Origin: an uncultured Clostridia bacterium
GTDB lineage: Bacteria > Bacillota > Clostridia > Christensenellales > Aristaeellaceae
Direction: 5' to 3'
Assembly (NCBI GenBank): GCA_937886445.1
Contig: CALGBY010000064.1
Span: 7,293 to 71,292, forward strand
Length of the DNA stretch: 64,000 nt
Shown: one piece after another, positions 50,692 to 59,594 of the stretch
How positions within the stretch are numbered: position 1 is the stretch's first letter
Layout: each line of letters begins with the position of its first letter
Notes under the pieces: generated by a model
Databases searched by the model: none
What the model was told of the DNA's origin: nothing
What the model saw: the letters and a program-made list of their open reading frames with translations, nothing else
Program-made: the position numbers and the translations under genes

Positions 50692-51474
50692 TCAGAAGCC
50701 AAGCCGCGCGAGCTCTTCACACAGGGAGGTGTAGAAGGCGTAGATCTTTTCTTTTTTGCTCTTTGTCACCATAAAATCGATGATCTCGGTATGTGATACG
50801 GAGCCGTCCGTACAGTCGCCGCGGTAAACGCCGTAGATCGCCGAATCTACCGGTACAAGTCCGTCCGTTTCGGTGTTTTTCTCAAAATATCTTGAAAACG
50901 CCAGCGGTACAGACATGATGAAATCGTTCTTTTTTGCTTTCTTCTTTACCGTGGAGGAAAAGCTTTGGCAGTATACACCCGGGATACCGGCCGTGTCCGC
51001 GACGATGTCTACCCGCTTCAGCTGTTCACATACCGTGAAGCAGTCCGGTGCCCGGTCTCCGCATATGCGGTAAAAAAGGTCGATAAAGAAGGCATAGATC
51101 TTCAGGATCCATTTCGGGCATTTCAGTATGCCTGTCGCCACGGGAGAGCCGCGGTGCGGCGTACACAGCGTGGTAAGCGAAGCGACTTTATCATTCATTC
51201 CGTAATGTTCGGTCATGAAGCGGGCGTCCAGCCCGCCCTTGGAATGGGCAATGATGTTTACCTTACCGGCATCGGTTGCTTCAAGGATCTCCAGTATCTC
51301 ATCCCGTATCTGCTCCGCGTTGTTTTCCACTGTGCCGAACGCGTCGCATTTGCTTTTGTATACCTCCCAGCCCCGGCTTTTGAGGATGCTGTCGATCCTT
51401 CCGAAGGAACGCATGAAAAGAAAGTCTTTCATCGCCGCGCCGTGTACCAGCAGGATAGGATATTTCGTTTTCAT
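50692..51474 (-). CDS. Lipase/esterase-type alpha/beta hydrolase
   Basis: A 260-residue hydrolase with the oxyanion stretch ILLVHGAAMKD and nucleophile elbow AHSKGGLDARF (GxSxG-like AHSKG), as in triacylglycerol lipases. FGTVENNAEQIRDEI and LTTLCTPHRGSPVAT support that family. No signal peptide, so it acts in the cytoplasm unless exported otherwise. Monocistronic; the 160-nt gap on its upstream side (51475-51636) holds only a weak CGGGATCCCG-TTTTTT stem ending the next gene. Confidence 0.83.
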   Translation of the reverse strand: MKTKYPILLVHGAAMKDFLFMRSFGRIDSILKSRGWEVYKSKCDAFGTVENNAEQIRDEILEILEATDAGKVNIIAHSKGGLDARFMTEHYGMNDKVASLTTLCTPHRGSPVATGILKCPKWILKIYAFFIDLFYRICGDRAPDCFTVCEQLKRVDIVADTAGIPGVYCQSFSSTVKKKAKKNDFIMSVPLAFSRYFEKNTETDGLVPVDSAIYGVYRGDCTDGSVSHTEIIDFMVTKSKKEKIYAFYTSLCEELARLGF

Positions 51475-51636
51475 ATGTTTCTTTGTTCTCCTCTGTCAAG
51501 CGGAACGGGGCGGCGCGTTTCTTCCGCGCGGGCCCCGGCAGGTACCGCCGGTGTTTTTGCCTGCTTAAAATGACGCTGCCCGGCACCGGATCGCTGTGCA
51601 TGTTTTTTTGGGGAAAAAACGGGATCCCGCTTCGCG

Positions 51637-54102
51637 TTACAGCACATCTATCCTGCAGGAGGCGCTCAGGCCGTACGCCCCGGCCTGCACGGTGAAGGTG
51701 ACTTCCTGCGGGCCGTCTGTGCATTTGCTCCGCAGGATCGCCATGGCCTGCCCGTGATAGCTGGCAGTTTCGTTATCGGTATAGTTTTCCTCTGTGACCG
51801 GGTTTGCCGTGCCGAAGCCCGCGAGGCGGGCGGGACCCGTCACATCGGCTGTCAGCTGCAGCTCCGCGCCGGGCACGGTGCGTCCGCGGCTGTCGGTGAT
51901 CTCGATGCCGATGAAGGCCACATCATGACCGTCGCCCGACATCATTTTCTTTTCGGGTGTCAGGCGGATCGCGGCGAGCGCGCCCGCGGTCTCCAGCCTG
52001 TCCCGGCTGATCTCCTTTCCGTTTCTGTAGCTTACCGCCTCGACCGTTCCGGGCTCGTATACCGTGTCAAAGCATACGCTGCAGGGGAGAGGACGCTCCC
52101 TGCACACCGGTTTTCGGGAGATCTCTTTTCCGTTCACAAGCAGCGCCGCCTCATCGGCATTGGTGAATACCGTGAGCCGTACGGCCTGCCCCTCATAGCC
52201 GCTGAAGCTCCAGCTCTTCAGCACATCGGTGAACCCCCATGCGCTGATGACCTCTGTCTTTCCGGCATTGCGGGGGTGCTGCGCGTACAGGTACGTGCTT
52301 TCACTGCCCCACACCACGCTGCGGTACGCTCCCTGCGGGCGGAGACGGCCCGTGATATCGATATCCGCGTCATTGGCCAGCCGCCAGGGGAAGGGAGAGG
52401 TGGAGGACGGCATGACCGCCCACTGCCCCTGCTGAACGAGCGGGTCATTATTTTTTACAAAAAGTGATTTGCCGATGCCGGCCTCGCCGATATAATCCCA
52501 CGCCGTCCAGGTGAAATCGCCTATCACATAGGGAAGAAGCTCCACCAGCGGCCAGCGGAAGCCGATCTCCTTCGGGTAGTTTTCGCTGCCCAGGATCACC
52601 CTGTCCGGGAAGCGCTCGTGGGATCCCTCATACAGGTCTTCAAGATAATTATAGCCTACGATGTCCAGCCCGTTTGTGAAGGGCTCGGTGAGCCTGTCCC
52701 AGACAGAATCCTCGCTGAGCTCCGGCGCGGGGCGTGTAACATCCTTTTTGCGGGTCAGCTCGTCATCCAGACCGCACCAGAAGGAGCAGATGCCGTTGCT
52801 GACAGGCCTTGTGCCGTCCAACCGGTGTATGGTTTCGGCAAGACGGGCGGCCAGCGTGTAGCCGTCTCCCAGCCCGCCGCGCTCGGGGATCTCGTTTCCG
52901 GTGGACCAGATGATCACCGAAGGATGTGTCCTGTCTCTGCGTACAAAGGCGGTAAGCTCCTTTTCCCACTGATCATGGAAGCATGTGCTGAAATCTCCGG
53001 GGCGCTTCGCCTTGCCCCAGGCATCAAAGGCCTCGTCAAATATATACATGCCTTCCCGGTCACAGGCTTCCACAAGCGCCTCGGAGGGCGGGTTATGAGC
53101 GGTACGGATGGCGTTGAAGCCGATCGCTTTCAGCTTTCTCACCTTTCTTGCTTCTATTTCATACAGCGATATGGCGCCCGCAAGCCCGTTGTCGTGATGT
53201 ACGCATCCGCCCTTCAGCTTGACCGGCTTTCCGTTGACGCGCAGCCCTCTCACGGCATCCGCCGTTACGGTGCGGATGCCGAATTCCTTTACCGCGCTGT
53301 CCTTTGTACAGGCTTCGTTTTTGATAAAGTGCGTGCGGTATACCCCGGTATCCGTGACCGTTACGGAAACGGTATACAGATTCGGCTGCTCCGCGCTCCA
53401 TAGCTTCGGTTCCTTTACCGTAAACGCGATCCGCGCCGTTTCTGTCTTCCCGGCGCTTATGTGAATGATGCGGGCGGTTTCGGCGGCTATGCGATGATCC
53501 GCTTTGTCCCGGATACAGAGCTTCACCTCGGCCAGACGGTTTTCACCTGTTTCGTTGCATACATCGATCCCGGCTTCCATGAACGCCATGCCGTCCGCCG
53601 CTTCCTTTGTGCTGATGAATATGCCGTCATCGGCGATATGCACCTTCGGCGATACGCACAGCTTTACGCCCCGGAACAGGCCGCAGCCGGAATACCACCT
53701 TGAGGAGGACTGTATGCCTGTATTGCAGTTGACCGTGACGCGGTTTTCCCTGCCGAAATCGATCAGGCGCGTGATATCGACATAGAAGGGAGAATAGCCG
53801 TAATGATGCTCCGAGACCGGGCAGCCGTTGATATCTACCGTGGTGTGCATCATGACGCCGTCAAATTTCAGCCCGATACACATATCCTTCCATGCCTCCG
53901 GGAAGGTATAGTACTTTGTATAGCTGCACATATCCCCGGGAAAATAGCCGCTGTCATAGGCGGCGGGAGCATCCGCCCTGACTGGCAGACCGATCATGCT
54001 GTCATGTGGCAGATCCACGATCTGCTTTTCTTCTCCGAGTGCTTCAAGCGAATCCGCGAAGCCGCGTCTGAATTCCCATTCCCGGTCAAATTCCGTTATC
54101 AT
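51637..54102 (-). CDS. GH2 beta-galactosidase/glucuronidase-like enzyme
   Basis: An 821-residue family-2 hydrolase: jelly roll (about 1-190), immunoglobulin-like domain, barrel with acid/base Glu in WSTGNEIPERG and nucleophile Glu in LGSENYPKE, then two extra C-terminal beta domains of about 110 residues each. No signal peptide. Best fit is a beta-galactosidase-type cytoplasmic enzyme; the exact sugar is open. I chose the ATG at 54102, preceded by AAAGGAAG; a start seven codons upstream is possible. Its 5' end overlaps the nucleotidyltransferase gene by 17 nt. Confidence 0.85.
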   Translation of the reverse strand: MITEFDREWEFRRGFADSLEALGEEKQIVDLPHDSMIGLPVRADAPAAYDSGYFPGDMCSYTKYYTFPEAWKDMCIGLKFDGVMMHTTVDINGCPVSEHHYGYSPFYVDITRLIDFGRENRVTVNCNTGIQSSSRWYSGCGLFRGVKLCVSPKVHIADDGIFISTKEAADGMAFMEAGIDVCNETGENRLAEVKLCIRDKADHRIAAETARIIHISAGKTETARIAFTVKEPKLWSAEQPNLYTVSVTVTDTGVYRTHFIKNEACTKDSAVKEFGIRTVTADAVRGLRVNGKPVKLKGGCVHHDNGLAGAISLYEIEARKVRKLKAIGFNAIRTAHNPPSEALVEACDREGMYIFDEAFDAWGKAKRPGDFSTCFHDQWEKELTAFVRRDRTHPSVIIWSTGNEIPERGGLGDGYTLAARLAETIHRLDGTRPVSNGICSFWCGLDDELTRKKDVTRPAPELSEDSVWDRLTEPFTNGLDIVGYNYLEDLYEGSHERFPDRVILGSENYPKEIGFRWPLVELLPYVIGDFTWTAWDYIGEAGIGKSLFVKNNDPLVQQGQWAVMPSSTSPFPWRLANDADIDITGRLRPQGAYRSVVWGSESTYLYAQHPRNAGKTEVISAWGFTDVLKSWSFSGYEGQAVRLTVFTNADEAALLVNGKEISRKPVCRERPLPCSVCFDTVYEPGTVEAVSYRNGKEISRDRLETAGALAAIRLTPEKKMMSGDGHDVAFIGIEITDSRGRTVPGAELQLTADVTGPARLAGFGTANPVTEENYTDNETASYHGQAMAILRSKCTDGPQEVTFTVQAGAYGLSASCRIDVL

Positions 54103-54784
54103 CACAGCTTTTCTTCCTTTCATTTTGCTTCATTTTTGCGCTTTTGTTATATGCCGGCGGTGTTATTTTGGCCTGAGACAGCTTGTTTTCCATATGGCGC
54201 AGCCAGTCGGTCAGGGCTTCATGATCAAAGTGCTTAAGCGCCCTCTGATAAACAGAATATCCTTCCGGGTCATCAGCCGCCATTTTGAGCAGGGCCTTTT
54301 TGGGGCCGAAGTAACGAATTTTCATGATATCGCAGTAGATCTCCAGGCTCTCCGTCAGCAGCAGGTGCCACCTGAAGCAGCCTTCGGCGTCTTCCCGCTT
54401 TGTACGGCAAAGCATTTTTCTGCACCATTCTATTTCCTGACGGACCTCCGCTCCGGTTTTGAACGGAAGGCTGTCGATATAGCGCGTTACGCTTTCCATC
54501 AGCTTTGCGGCGCTGCCGTTTTGATCCAGCTCGATCCTTCCGTCATGGATCTGGATGAGATCAGCGGGGTCGTATCCTGCGGAAAGAGACGCGGGGGAGC
54601 AGATAAACACATCGAGGGTGACCCCGTCCACAGCGGATCCGTCGTGTACAGCCTCGCACTGCGCGATGAGCAGCGCGTCAAAATCGCTGTATTCATTCGC
54701 GGTGCCGTCTGAATAGGATCCGTAGGTGATGATAGCCTCAGGGTGATAGGTATTTATCAGGTATTCCAGGATCCGCTTTTTCAT
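54086..54784 (-). CDS. MNT-type nucleotidyltransferase-domain protein
   Basis: A 232-residue protein with the minimal nucleotidyltransferase core (ITYGSYSDGTANEYSDFDALL, Gly-Ser and two Asp) and a helical C-terminal half that may be HEPN-like. Such proteins AMPylate or act as antitoxins or antibiotic nucleotidyltransferases. The C-terminal lysine-rich tail overlaps the GH2 start, so the two are coupled, an odd pairing of functions. Confidence 0.78.
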   Translation of the reverse strand: MKKRILEYLINTYHPEAIITYGSYSDGTANEYSDFDALLIAQCEAVHDGSAVDGVTLDVFICSPASLSAGYDPADLIQIHDGRIELDQNGSAAKLMESVTRYIDSLPFKTGAEVRQEIEWCRKMLCRTKREDAEGCFRWHLLLTESLEIYCDIMKIRYFGPKKALLKMAADDPEGYSVYQRALKHFDHEALTDWLRHMENKLSQAKITPPAYNKSAKMKQNERKKSCDDNGI

Positions 54785-54832
54785 GGATGCCTCTTTCCTG
54801 CCTGAGCGGCGTGATCTTTTGTGCCGGCTGTT

Positions 54833-55639
54833 TCAAGTGCTGTGTCTGCCTTTATTATACCCCATAGGGAACGGGTTGGAAAGAGGCCGGAGTTGTTTTT
54901 TTGATACATGAAAAGAGCGGCCTCCCCGCGCCCTGGCGATGCAGGGGGCCGCCCTACAGGATATGCGTGATTTTTCCCAAAGCTCCCGAAAGCCTGCCGC
55001 GCTCATATCCGCGTACCGGAGGAGGCCTTCGCGTTCCTCCGCGCTCCTTGTGAGCAGCGCTTCCGAAAGCACCGTTTTCATCCCGGCTGCTTTTGCGCCT
55101 TCAAGCTCTTCGGATCCGCCGTCTCCGATAAAGACGCTTTCTCCGGCCGAAACATCCGGCCGTTTCATTGCGAGCCGGTAGATACGGGGATCCGGCTTCA
55201 TCATCCCGACATCGCAGGAAAAGACCGCGTCATCAAAATACCGGGCGAGCGCGGAGGAACTCCGGTACTTCCGGTCTGTCACATCGGCATTGCTGATCAG
55301 GCCGATACGGATGCCGCTTTTTCGTGCCCGGCGGAAAAGACGGGCGGCTTCCGGGTCCGCGCGGTCCACAGCGCGGCGCATGCGCTGTATCCGGAGCGCT
55401 GCAAGGTGTTCCATGGTTTGAGGATCCGTGCGGAAGGAGAGGCGTGCGGCGATGGCGCGCATGATCTCTCTTTCATCCTTCACAAGCCCCGGCGCGCGTT
55501 CGCGGTACACTTCCTCCGCTTCGGCGGCGCTTTCCCATTCCGCCTGAGAAATGCCGAGCACGGGCGGTTCGTTGGACGCAGGGCCGTATTCGGGAAGGAT
55601 CAAAGTAAAAAACAGGTCAAAAAAGAGAGCCTTTACCAT
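54833..55639 (-). CDS. HAD-superfamily hydrolase with read-through tail
   Basis: A 268-residue haloacid-dehalogenase-type phosphatase. Motif I FDLFFTLILPE has the nucleophile Asp but Phe at +2, as in dehalogenase-like members; motif II SNADVTD, motif III Lys, and motif IV FIGDGGSEELEGAKAAGM are present. The core ends near residue 226; the remaining 40 residues are encoded by what looks like the gene's own terminator (54917-54952), so the original stop seems to have been lost. The ATG at 55639 follows GGAGGAG. Confidence 0.78.
   Translation of the reverse strand: MVKALFFDLFFTLILPEYGPASNEPPVLGISQAEWESAAEAEEVYRERAPGLVKDEREIMRAIAARLSFRTDPQTMEHLAALRIQRMRRAVDRADPEAARLFRRARKSGIRIGLISNADVTDRKYRSSSALARYFDDAVFSCDVGMMKPDPRIYRLAMKRPDVSAGESVFIGDGGSEELEGAKAAGMKTVLSEALLTRSAEEREGLLRYADMSAAGFRELWEKSRISCRAAPCIARARGGRSFHVSKKQLRPLSNPFPMGYNKGRHST
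54917..54952 (-). terminator. Terminator-like stem-loop inside the HAD reading frame
   Basis: GCGGCC/GGCCGC outer stem, CCCTG/CAGGG inner stem and TCTTTT on the minus strand. It lies within the last 40 codons of the HAD gene, which probably once ended before it. Confidence 0.6.
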
Positions 55640-55750
55640 ATGCTCCTCCGGGCGCGGTATGCGTACAGGCACGGGGCGGTATACGGTATTTGTGTGAACG
55701 GCTTTGTGCCGGGGCGGCATTCCCGTATGCAGGGAGCGCCGAGCGGCGCT

Positions 55751-56266
55751 TTACAGCATGATCCTGTACACATCCGCCGGTTCGCCTTCCCAGGTGAAGG
55801 TCCTTTCGTATACGCCGCCGTTTTTCAGGATCGTTTTTACGGAGGGGGTGTTTTTTCTTTCCACGGAGAGCTGCAGAGAGGTGAGCCCGGCCACCTTGGC
55901 TTCGTGCAGGATCAGCGCCAGCATGCGGGTGGCATAGCCCTTTTGCCTTTCAACGGGGCGCACGCTGTAGCCGCAGTGCCCGAAATCCGCAAGAAACCCT
56001 TTCAGTTCATGCCTCAGGTCTATGATGCCGATGATATTTCCCGCTTCATCCGTCGCGAGAAAGGTATCGGTAAGTACCCGGTCCGGGCGGAGCCTTTCCC
56101 TGTCCGCGCATGCCTTTATCATCTGCAGCCATTCCCCGTAGGAGGAAATGCTGTCCAGCTGTTCGCTGCCGTTGATCACGGTCTCTCCGTTGTCAAAAAA
56201 TTCCTGCCGGAACGCCAGCACGGCTTCCTCGTGCTCCGCTTCGGGCCTTATCAGTCTGATCTCCAT
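55751..56266 (-). CDS. GNAT acetyltransferase
   Basis: A 171-residue acetyltransferase with GHCGYSVRPVERQKGYATRML as the acetyl-CoA loop region. Its start lies two nt from the stop of the TetR gene at 56269, so both form an operon and the enzyme is probably induced by the ligand of that regulator. Confidence 0.86.
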   Translation of the reverse strand: MEIRLIRPEAEHEEAVLAFRQEFFDNGETVINGSEQLDSISSYGEWLQMIKACADRERLRPDRVLTDTFLATDEAGNIIGIIDLRHELKGFLADFGHCGYSVRPVERQKGYATRMLALILHEAKVAGLTSLQLSVERKNTPSVKTILKNGGVYERTFTWEGEPADVYRIML

Positions 56267-56268
56267 CT

Positions 56269-56829
56269 TTATGCTCCTCCCTTCAGGATCGTCATTATGT
56301 TTTTTCTGTAATCAGACGCGGCGCGGGGAGACAGCCCGGTCACTCTGGCCCACATCTGCAGCCCCTGATAATAGTAAAGGATCAGGTCCGCTGCAGCTTC
56401 GGGGTCGCAATTCCGGAATTCCCCGGTGGAAATGCCGTAGGTGATGAGGCTGACCCAACGCTTTTTCGCGCTTTGGGCTGTATTGCGGAATTCCTCCCTG
56501 TGCGCCTCGCTGCTCGCGTATTCATAGATCGCCAGACACAGAGACTGCCTGCTGTCTGAAAGCGCTGCCTCGATATGATCAAGCGTATCCGTAAGGATGG
56601 CAAGCGCGCTTTCCCCGCGGAGGATCCGTTCCTGTACGGGATAATCCTCCGCGATGATATGGCCGAAGATCTCCTCGGTGGAGGCAAAGTGACGGTAAAG
56701 CCCGCCTCTGCTGAGCCCTGTTTTCGCGCAGATATCGGACATGGTGACATCCTTGAAACCCTTTTCGGAAAACAGCTCCTTTGCGGAACGGATAATGAAA
56801 CGAACGGTCTCATCTCCCTTTTTTGCCAT
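56269..56829 (-). CDS. TetR-family repressor of the GNAT gene
   Basis: A 186-residue TetR/AcrR regulator with helix-turn-helix MSDICAKTGLSRGGLYRHF (about residues 25-43) and a helical ligand domain. AAAGGAGG precedes the ATG. A perfect palindrome at 56853-56868 just upstream is its likely operator. Confidence 0.9.
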   Translation of the reverse strand: MAKKGDETVRFIIRSAKELFSEKGFKDVTMSDICAKTGLSRGGLYRHFASTEEIFGHIIAEDYPVQERILRGESALAILTDTLDHIEAALSDSRQSLCLAIYEYASSEAHREEFRNTAQSAKKRWVSLITYGISTGEFRNCDPEAAADLILYYYQGLQMWARVTGLSPRAASDYRKNIMTILKGGA

Positions 56830-56852
56830 TCACCACGCCTCCTTTCATAAAA

Positions 56853-56868
56853 GCGACACACATGTCGC
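56853..56868. promoter_or_regulatory. Operator of the second TetR regulator
   Basis: GCGACA-CACA-TGTCGC, perfect inverted repeat 23 nt before the repressor start, next to a TATTATGATA promoter-like stretch. Confidence 0.7.
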
Positions 56869-56912
56869 ATATTATGATACAGCACGCGTGCCGGGCTGTC
56901 AAGATATGAAAA

Positions 56913-56936
56913 AGCGCCGGCATGGCCGCCGGCGCT
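56913..56936 (-). terminator. Terminator of the DUF5680-like gene
   Basis: AGCGCCGGC-6 nt-GCCGGCGCT with a T-run on the minus strand. Confidence 0.8.
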
Positions 56937-56978
56937 GTGTCATCATTAAAATACCGTGATCCGGACCGGAACAGGGGT

Positions 56979-57437
56979 CTATTCCGTCAGTCCGCCATGG
57001 AAACGGCATTCATATACCTTTTGATCCCCTGAGAAGATGCTTTCATTGCCCTCGAACCACGACAGATCTCCGGTGACGGAGCAGGTGTAGGTATACTCTC
57101 CGGAGCGGTACAGCTCCGGCCCGCGGTAGGGCAGCCCGGGCTTTGCCGCGCGGAGCGCCTCCTTCAGAAAATCCCCGCTGAAACGGCTGTCCAGCACGCG
57201 CCCCATATAGTTCATCGCGTAAACCGCCCTGCCGTTCAGGCACACTGTTTCCTGACCGGCAAAGTGTGTTCCGCCCACATAGGTATCGTGATAGGAATAC
57301 GGCCCGTTCGTGTAGGAATAGTCATGAGAATCCGTACGGGTGGGGGATACCTCGTTTTTGTATGCCGCGTAGGTGTTCACATTCGCTTCCAGACGGAAAG
57401 CGATCAGACGCTCTGTGTCGATCTTTTCATTCATCAT
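56979..57437 (-). CDS. DUF5680-like protein
   Basis: A 152-residue soluble protein whose central block (SYHDTYVGGTHFAGQETV, VYAMNYMGRV) matches the DUF5680 pattern as I remember it. Rich in Tyr and Gly. Function unknown; found beside regulators and transferases in other Firmicutes. 37 nt downstream of the rodA end, but probably separate from the elongation operon. Confidence 0.62.
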   Translation of the reverse strand: MMNEKIDTERLIAFRLEANVNTYAAYKNEVSPTRTDSHDYSYTNGPYSYHDTYVGGTHFAGQETVCLNGRAVYAMNYMGRVLDSRFSGDFLKEALRAAKPGLPYRGPELYRSGEYTYTCSVTGDLSWFEGNESIFSGDQKVYECRFHGGLTE

Positions 57438-57474
57438 CGTGTACTTCTCACTTTCCGCATGACGTGCCGCGGGA

Positions 57475-58740
57475 TCACTTCGCGGCGGTCCCTTTTCCGC
57501 CCGAGATCGGCTTGCGCAGAGATCTTTGCAGCCTGGGCGAAAGCTTGTAGCCTGTTTTGCCCGCTGTGCCGGGGGCGTTTGCGAAATCGCGGCTCTTGAC
57601 GGCGCACAGCACCAGCGAGATACATGCCGTGTTGGTGATGTAGCTGGAGCCGCCGTAGCTCATAAAGGGCAGCGGGATGCCGGTAATGGGCATCAGGCCT
57701 ACATTCATCGCGATATTTTCAAACACATGGAAGAAGAACATGCCCGCCACGCCGTAAATGATCAGCCGGCTGAAACGGTCTCCCGTATTGTGGGCGAGGA
57801 TCGTCAGGCGCAGTATGAGCAGGAAATAGGCAAGCACCAGACCGGCGCTGCCGTAGAAGCCGAATGCTTCGCCTACCACAGAAAAGATAAAGTCTGTGCT
57901 GCTTTCGGGAACGAAGCCCAGTGTGGACATGGAATCCGCGCGGAAGAGACGGTTGCCGGTCAGCTTTCCGGCGCCGATGGCCTTCTGAGACTGGAGCAGC
58001 TGATAGCCGCCGGATTCGCTGTATTTCTGCGGGTCGGTAAAGGCGAGCAGGCGCAGGATGCGGTAGTCATCGCTGTTGGTGATCACGGCGTAGCCGATGA
58101 TGACGGCGATCCCCAGCGAGACCGCGAGGATCATGGCCCACCACAGCTTCCAGTCCACATTGGCAAAAGCGGTCATTACGATGAACATGGCGCCGATAAC
58201 GATAACGGAGCCGGTCTCGCCCTGCAAAAGCACGACGACGGCCGGAATGCCCACCTGCAGGCCGACGGTCATAAAATCCTTGAGGGTGTTCATGGGCTTT
58301 TCGGATTTTGAAAACTGCTTGGCCATGATGAGCAGTACCGAGATCTTGGCAAACTCGCAGGGCTGTACGGCGCGGCCGATACCGGTCTCCAGCCAGCTGT
58401 TGATGCCGTTTACGGCCTTGGAAAGCGCAAGTGTGATGACCAGAAGGAACAGCACGCCGAAATAGATGAGCGAGCAGCTGTTTTTATAGATCTCGACGGG
58501 GATCGAGACCATGATGAAAATAACGAAAGGGGACAGCAGCATCCAAACGCACTGCATCTGCCCGCTGCGGCTGGCAAGGATATGCTGCAGAACAGAGTAT
58601 TCCGATTCCACGGCGGGGTCGTATCTCGCGATCGCGATGCACAGGACGCCGAAGAAGGATATCAGGTACATCAGCACCAGCAGCGGCCAGTCAAAATGCG
58701 ATTCCCCGTTTCTGTCCAGCAGGGTATTGATGATCTTCAT
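57475..58740 (-). CDS. rodA: RodA-type peptidoglycan glycosyltransferase (SEDS)
   Basis: A 421-residue SEDS polymerase with about ten membrane helices that extends glycan strands from lipid II with PBP2 as partner. Family signs: the ISVLLIMAKQFSK loop, QGETGSVIVIGAMF, QLLQSQKAIGAG and the C-terminal TGIPLPFMSYGGSS, which is highly conserved. The start overlaps the minD stop (ATGA). Placement with mrdA and mreD makes RodA rather than FtsW or SpoVE the best name. Confidence 0.9.
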   Translation of the reverse strand: MKIINTLLDRNGESHFDWPLLVLMYLISFFGVLCIAIARYDPAVESEYSVLQHILASRSGQMQCVWMLLSPFVIFIMVSIPVEIYKNSCSLIYFGVLFLLVITLALSKAVNGINSWLETGIGRAVQPCEFAKISVLLIMAKQFSKSEKPMNTLKDFMTVGLQVGIPAVVVLLQGETGSVIVIGAMFIVMTAFANVDWKLWWAMILAVSLGIAVIIGYAVITNSDDYRILRLLAFTDPQKYSESGGYQLLQSQKAIGAGKLTGNRLFRADSMSTLGFVPESSTDFIFSVVGEAFGFYGSAGLVLAYFLLILRLTILAHNTGDRFSRLIIYGVAGMFFFHVFENIAMNVGLMPITGIPLPFMSYGGSSYITNTACISLVLCAVKSRDFANAPGTAGKTGYKLSPRLQRSLRKPISGGKGTAAK

Positions 58741-59528
58741 AGGCCGCTTCCCGCCTTTATACGGTGCTTTCCGCGCAGGGAGAGCTTAAACACGGGCAGC
58801 GGCACCGCTTCGCCGCACAGGCGGGAGCATACGCGGGCGATCGCGTCCGCGGCGCCGTCCTTATTGCAGTCCGCCGGGTTTTTACGGTCGATCACCGCGT
58901 GAGCTACCTCGGCGGAATAGGGAACGACGCCCAGCAGCGGCATATCCAGCGCCACGGCCAGATCCTGCGGCATGCCCACCCGCGCGTCACGGATGAGCTT
59001 CAGCTCCGCCTTGTTGAACAGCAGCCAGGGGTGCGCCTCGTTTTCCACATCGAACAGCGAAAGCACACGCTCCGCGTCCCGCAGGCAGATATCGTCCATC
59101 GTGCAAACGATCACCGTTTCGTCGGCGCAGCCCAGCACATTCTTCATGCCGCGGCCGATGCCGGCGGGGCAGTCCATCAGCACAAAATCAAAGCGTTCAC
59201 GCAGCACGCCGATCAGCCTGCGCATTTCCTTTTTGCCGATATCGCCCGCGCTCATCATCTGCGGGGCGGCCAGCAGCTTCAGCATGGGCAGAGCGCCGCA
59301 GCTGACCAGGGCGGTGCCCAGCGGCACCGTGCCGGAAAGCAGATCGCCCATGTCATATATCACTTTGTTTTCAACACCCAGCATCAGGTCGGCACAGCGC
59401 AGGCCGATATCGGCGTCCACAAGCACGGTGCGTCTTCCGCGCCTTGCCAGGTTGACCGCGACCGCGGAGGCCAGTGTGCTTTTTCCCACGCCGCCCTTGC
59501 CGGAGGTGAACAGGATCGCTTTTCCCAT
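58737..59528 (-). CDS. minD: MinD-type ATPase
   Basis: A 263-residue deviant-Walker ATPase (GKGGVGKSTLASAVAVNLA; DADIGLRCADLMLG; FVLMDCPAGIG) that in the Min system positions MinC at the poles. The C-terminal amphipathic membrane helix is less obvious here. No minC or minE lies next to it; instead it sits between mrdA and rodA, so a role in wall elongation or another placement task is possible. Leader hairpin at 59543-59554. Confidence 0.87.
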   Translation of the reverse strand: MGKAILFTSGKGGVGKSTLASAVAVNLARRGRRTVLVDADIGLRCADLMLGVENKVIYDMGDLLSGTVPLGTALVSCGALPMLKLLAAPQMMSAGDIGKKEMRRLIGVLRERFDFVLMDCPAGIGRGMKNVLGCADETVIVCTMDDICLRDAERVLSLFDVENEAHPWLLFNKAELKLIRDARVGMPQDLAVALDMPLLGVVPYSAEVAHAVIDRKNPADCNKDGAADAIARVCSRLCGEAVPLPVFKLSLRGKHRIKAGSGL

Positions 59529-59542
59529 ATTTGTGTGTCCTC

Positions 59543-59554
59543 CTTCGGATGAAG
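59543..59554 (-). promoter_or_regulatory. Leader hairpin before minD
   Basis: CTTC-ATCC-GAAG on the minus strand merges into the GAAGGAGG ribosome site, with CAGACAC about 40 nt upstream; same layout as the elements at 45.8 and 50.6 kb. Confidence 0.5.
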
Positions 59555-59594
59555 CGTCTTGATGAATATGTATCCCGTTATCCGTGTCTGTCCG

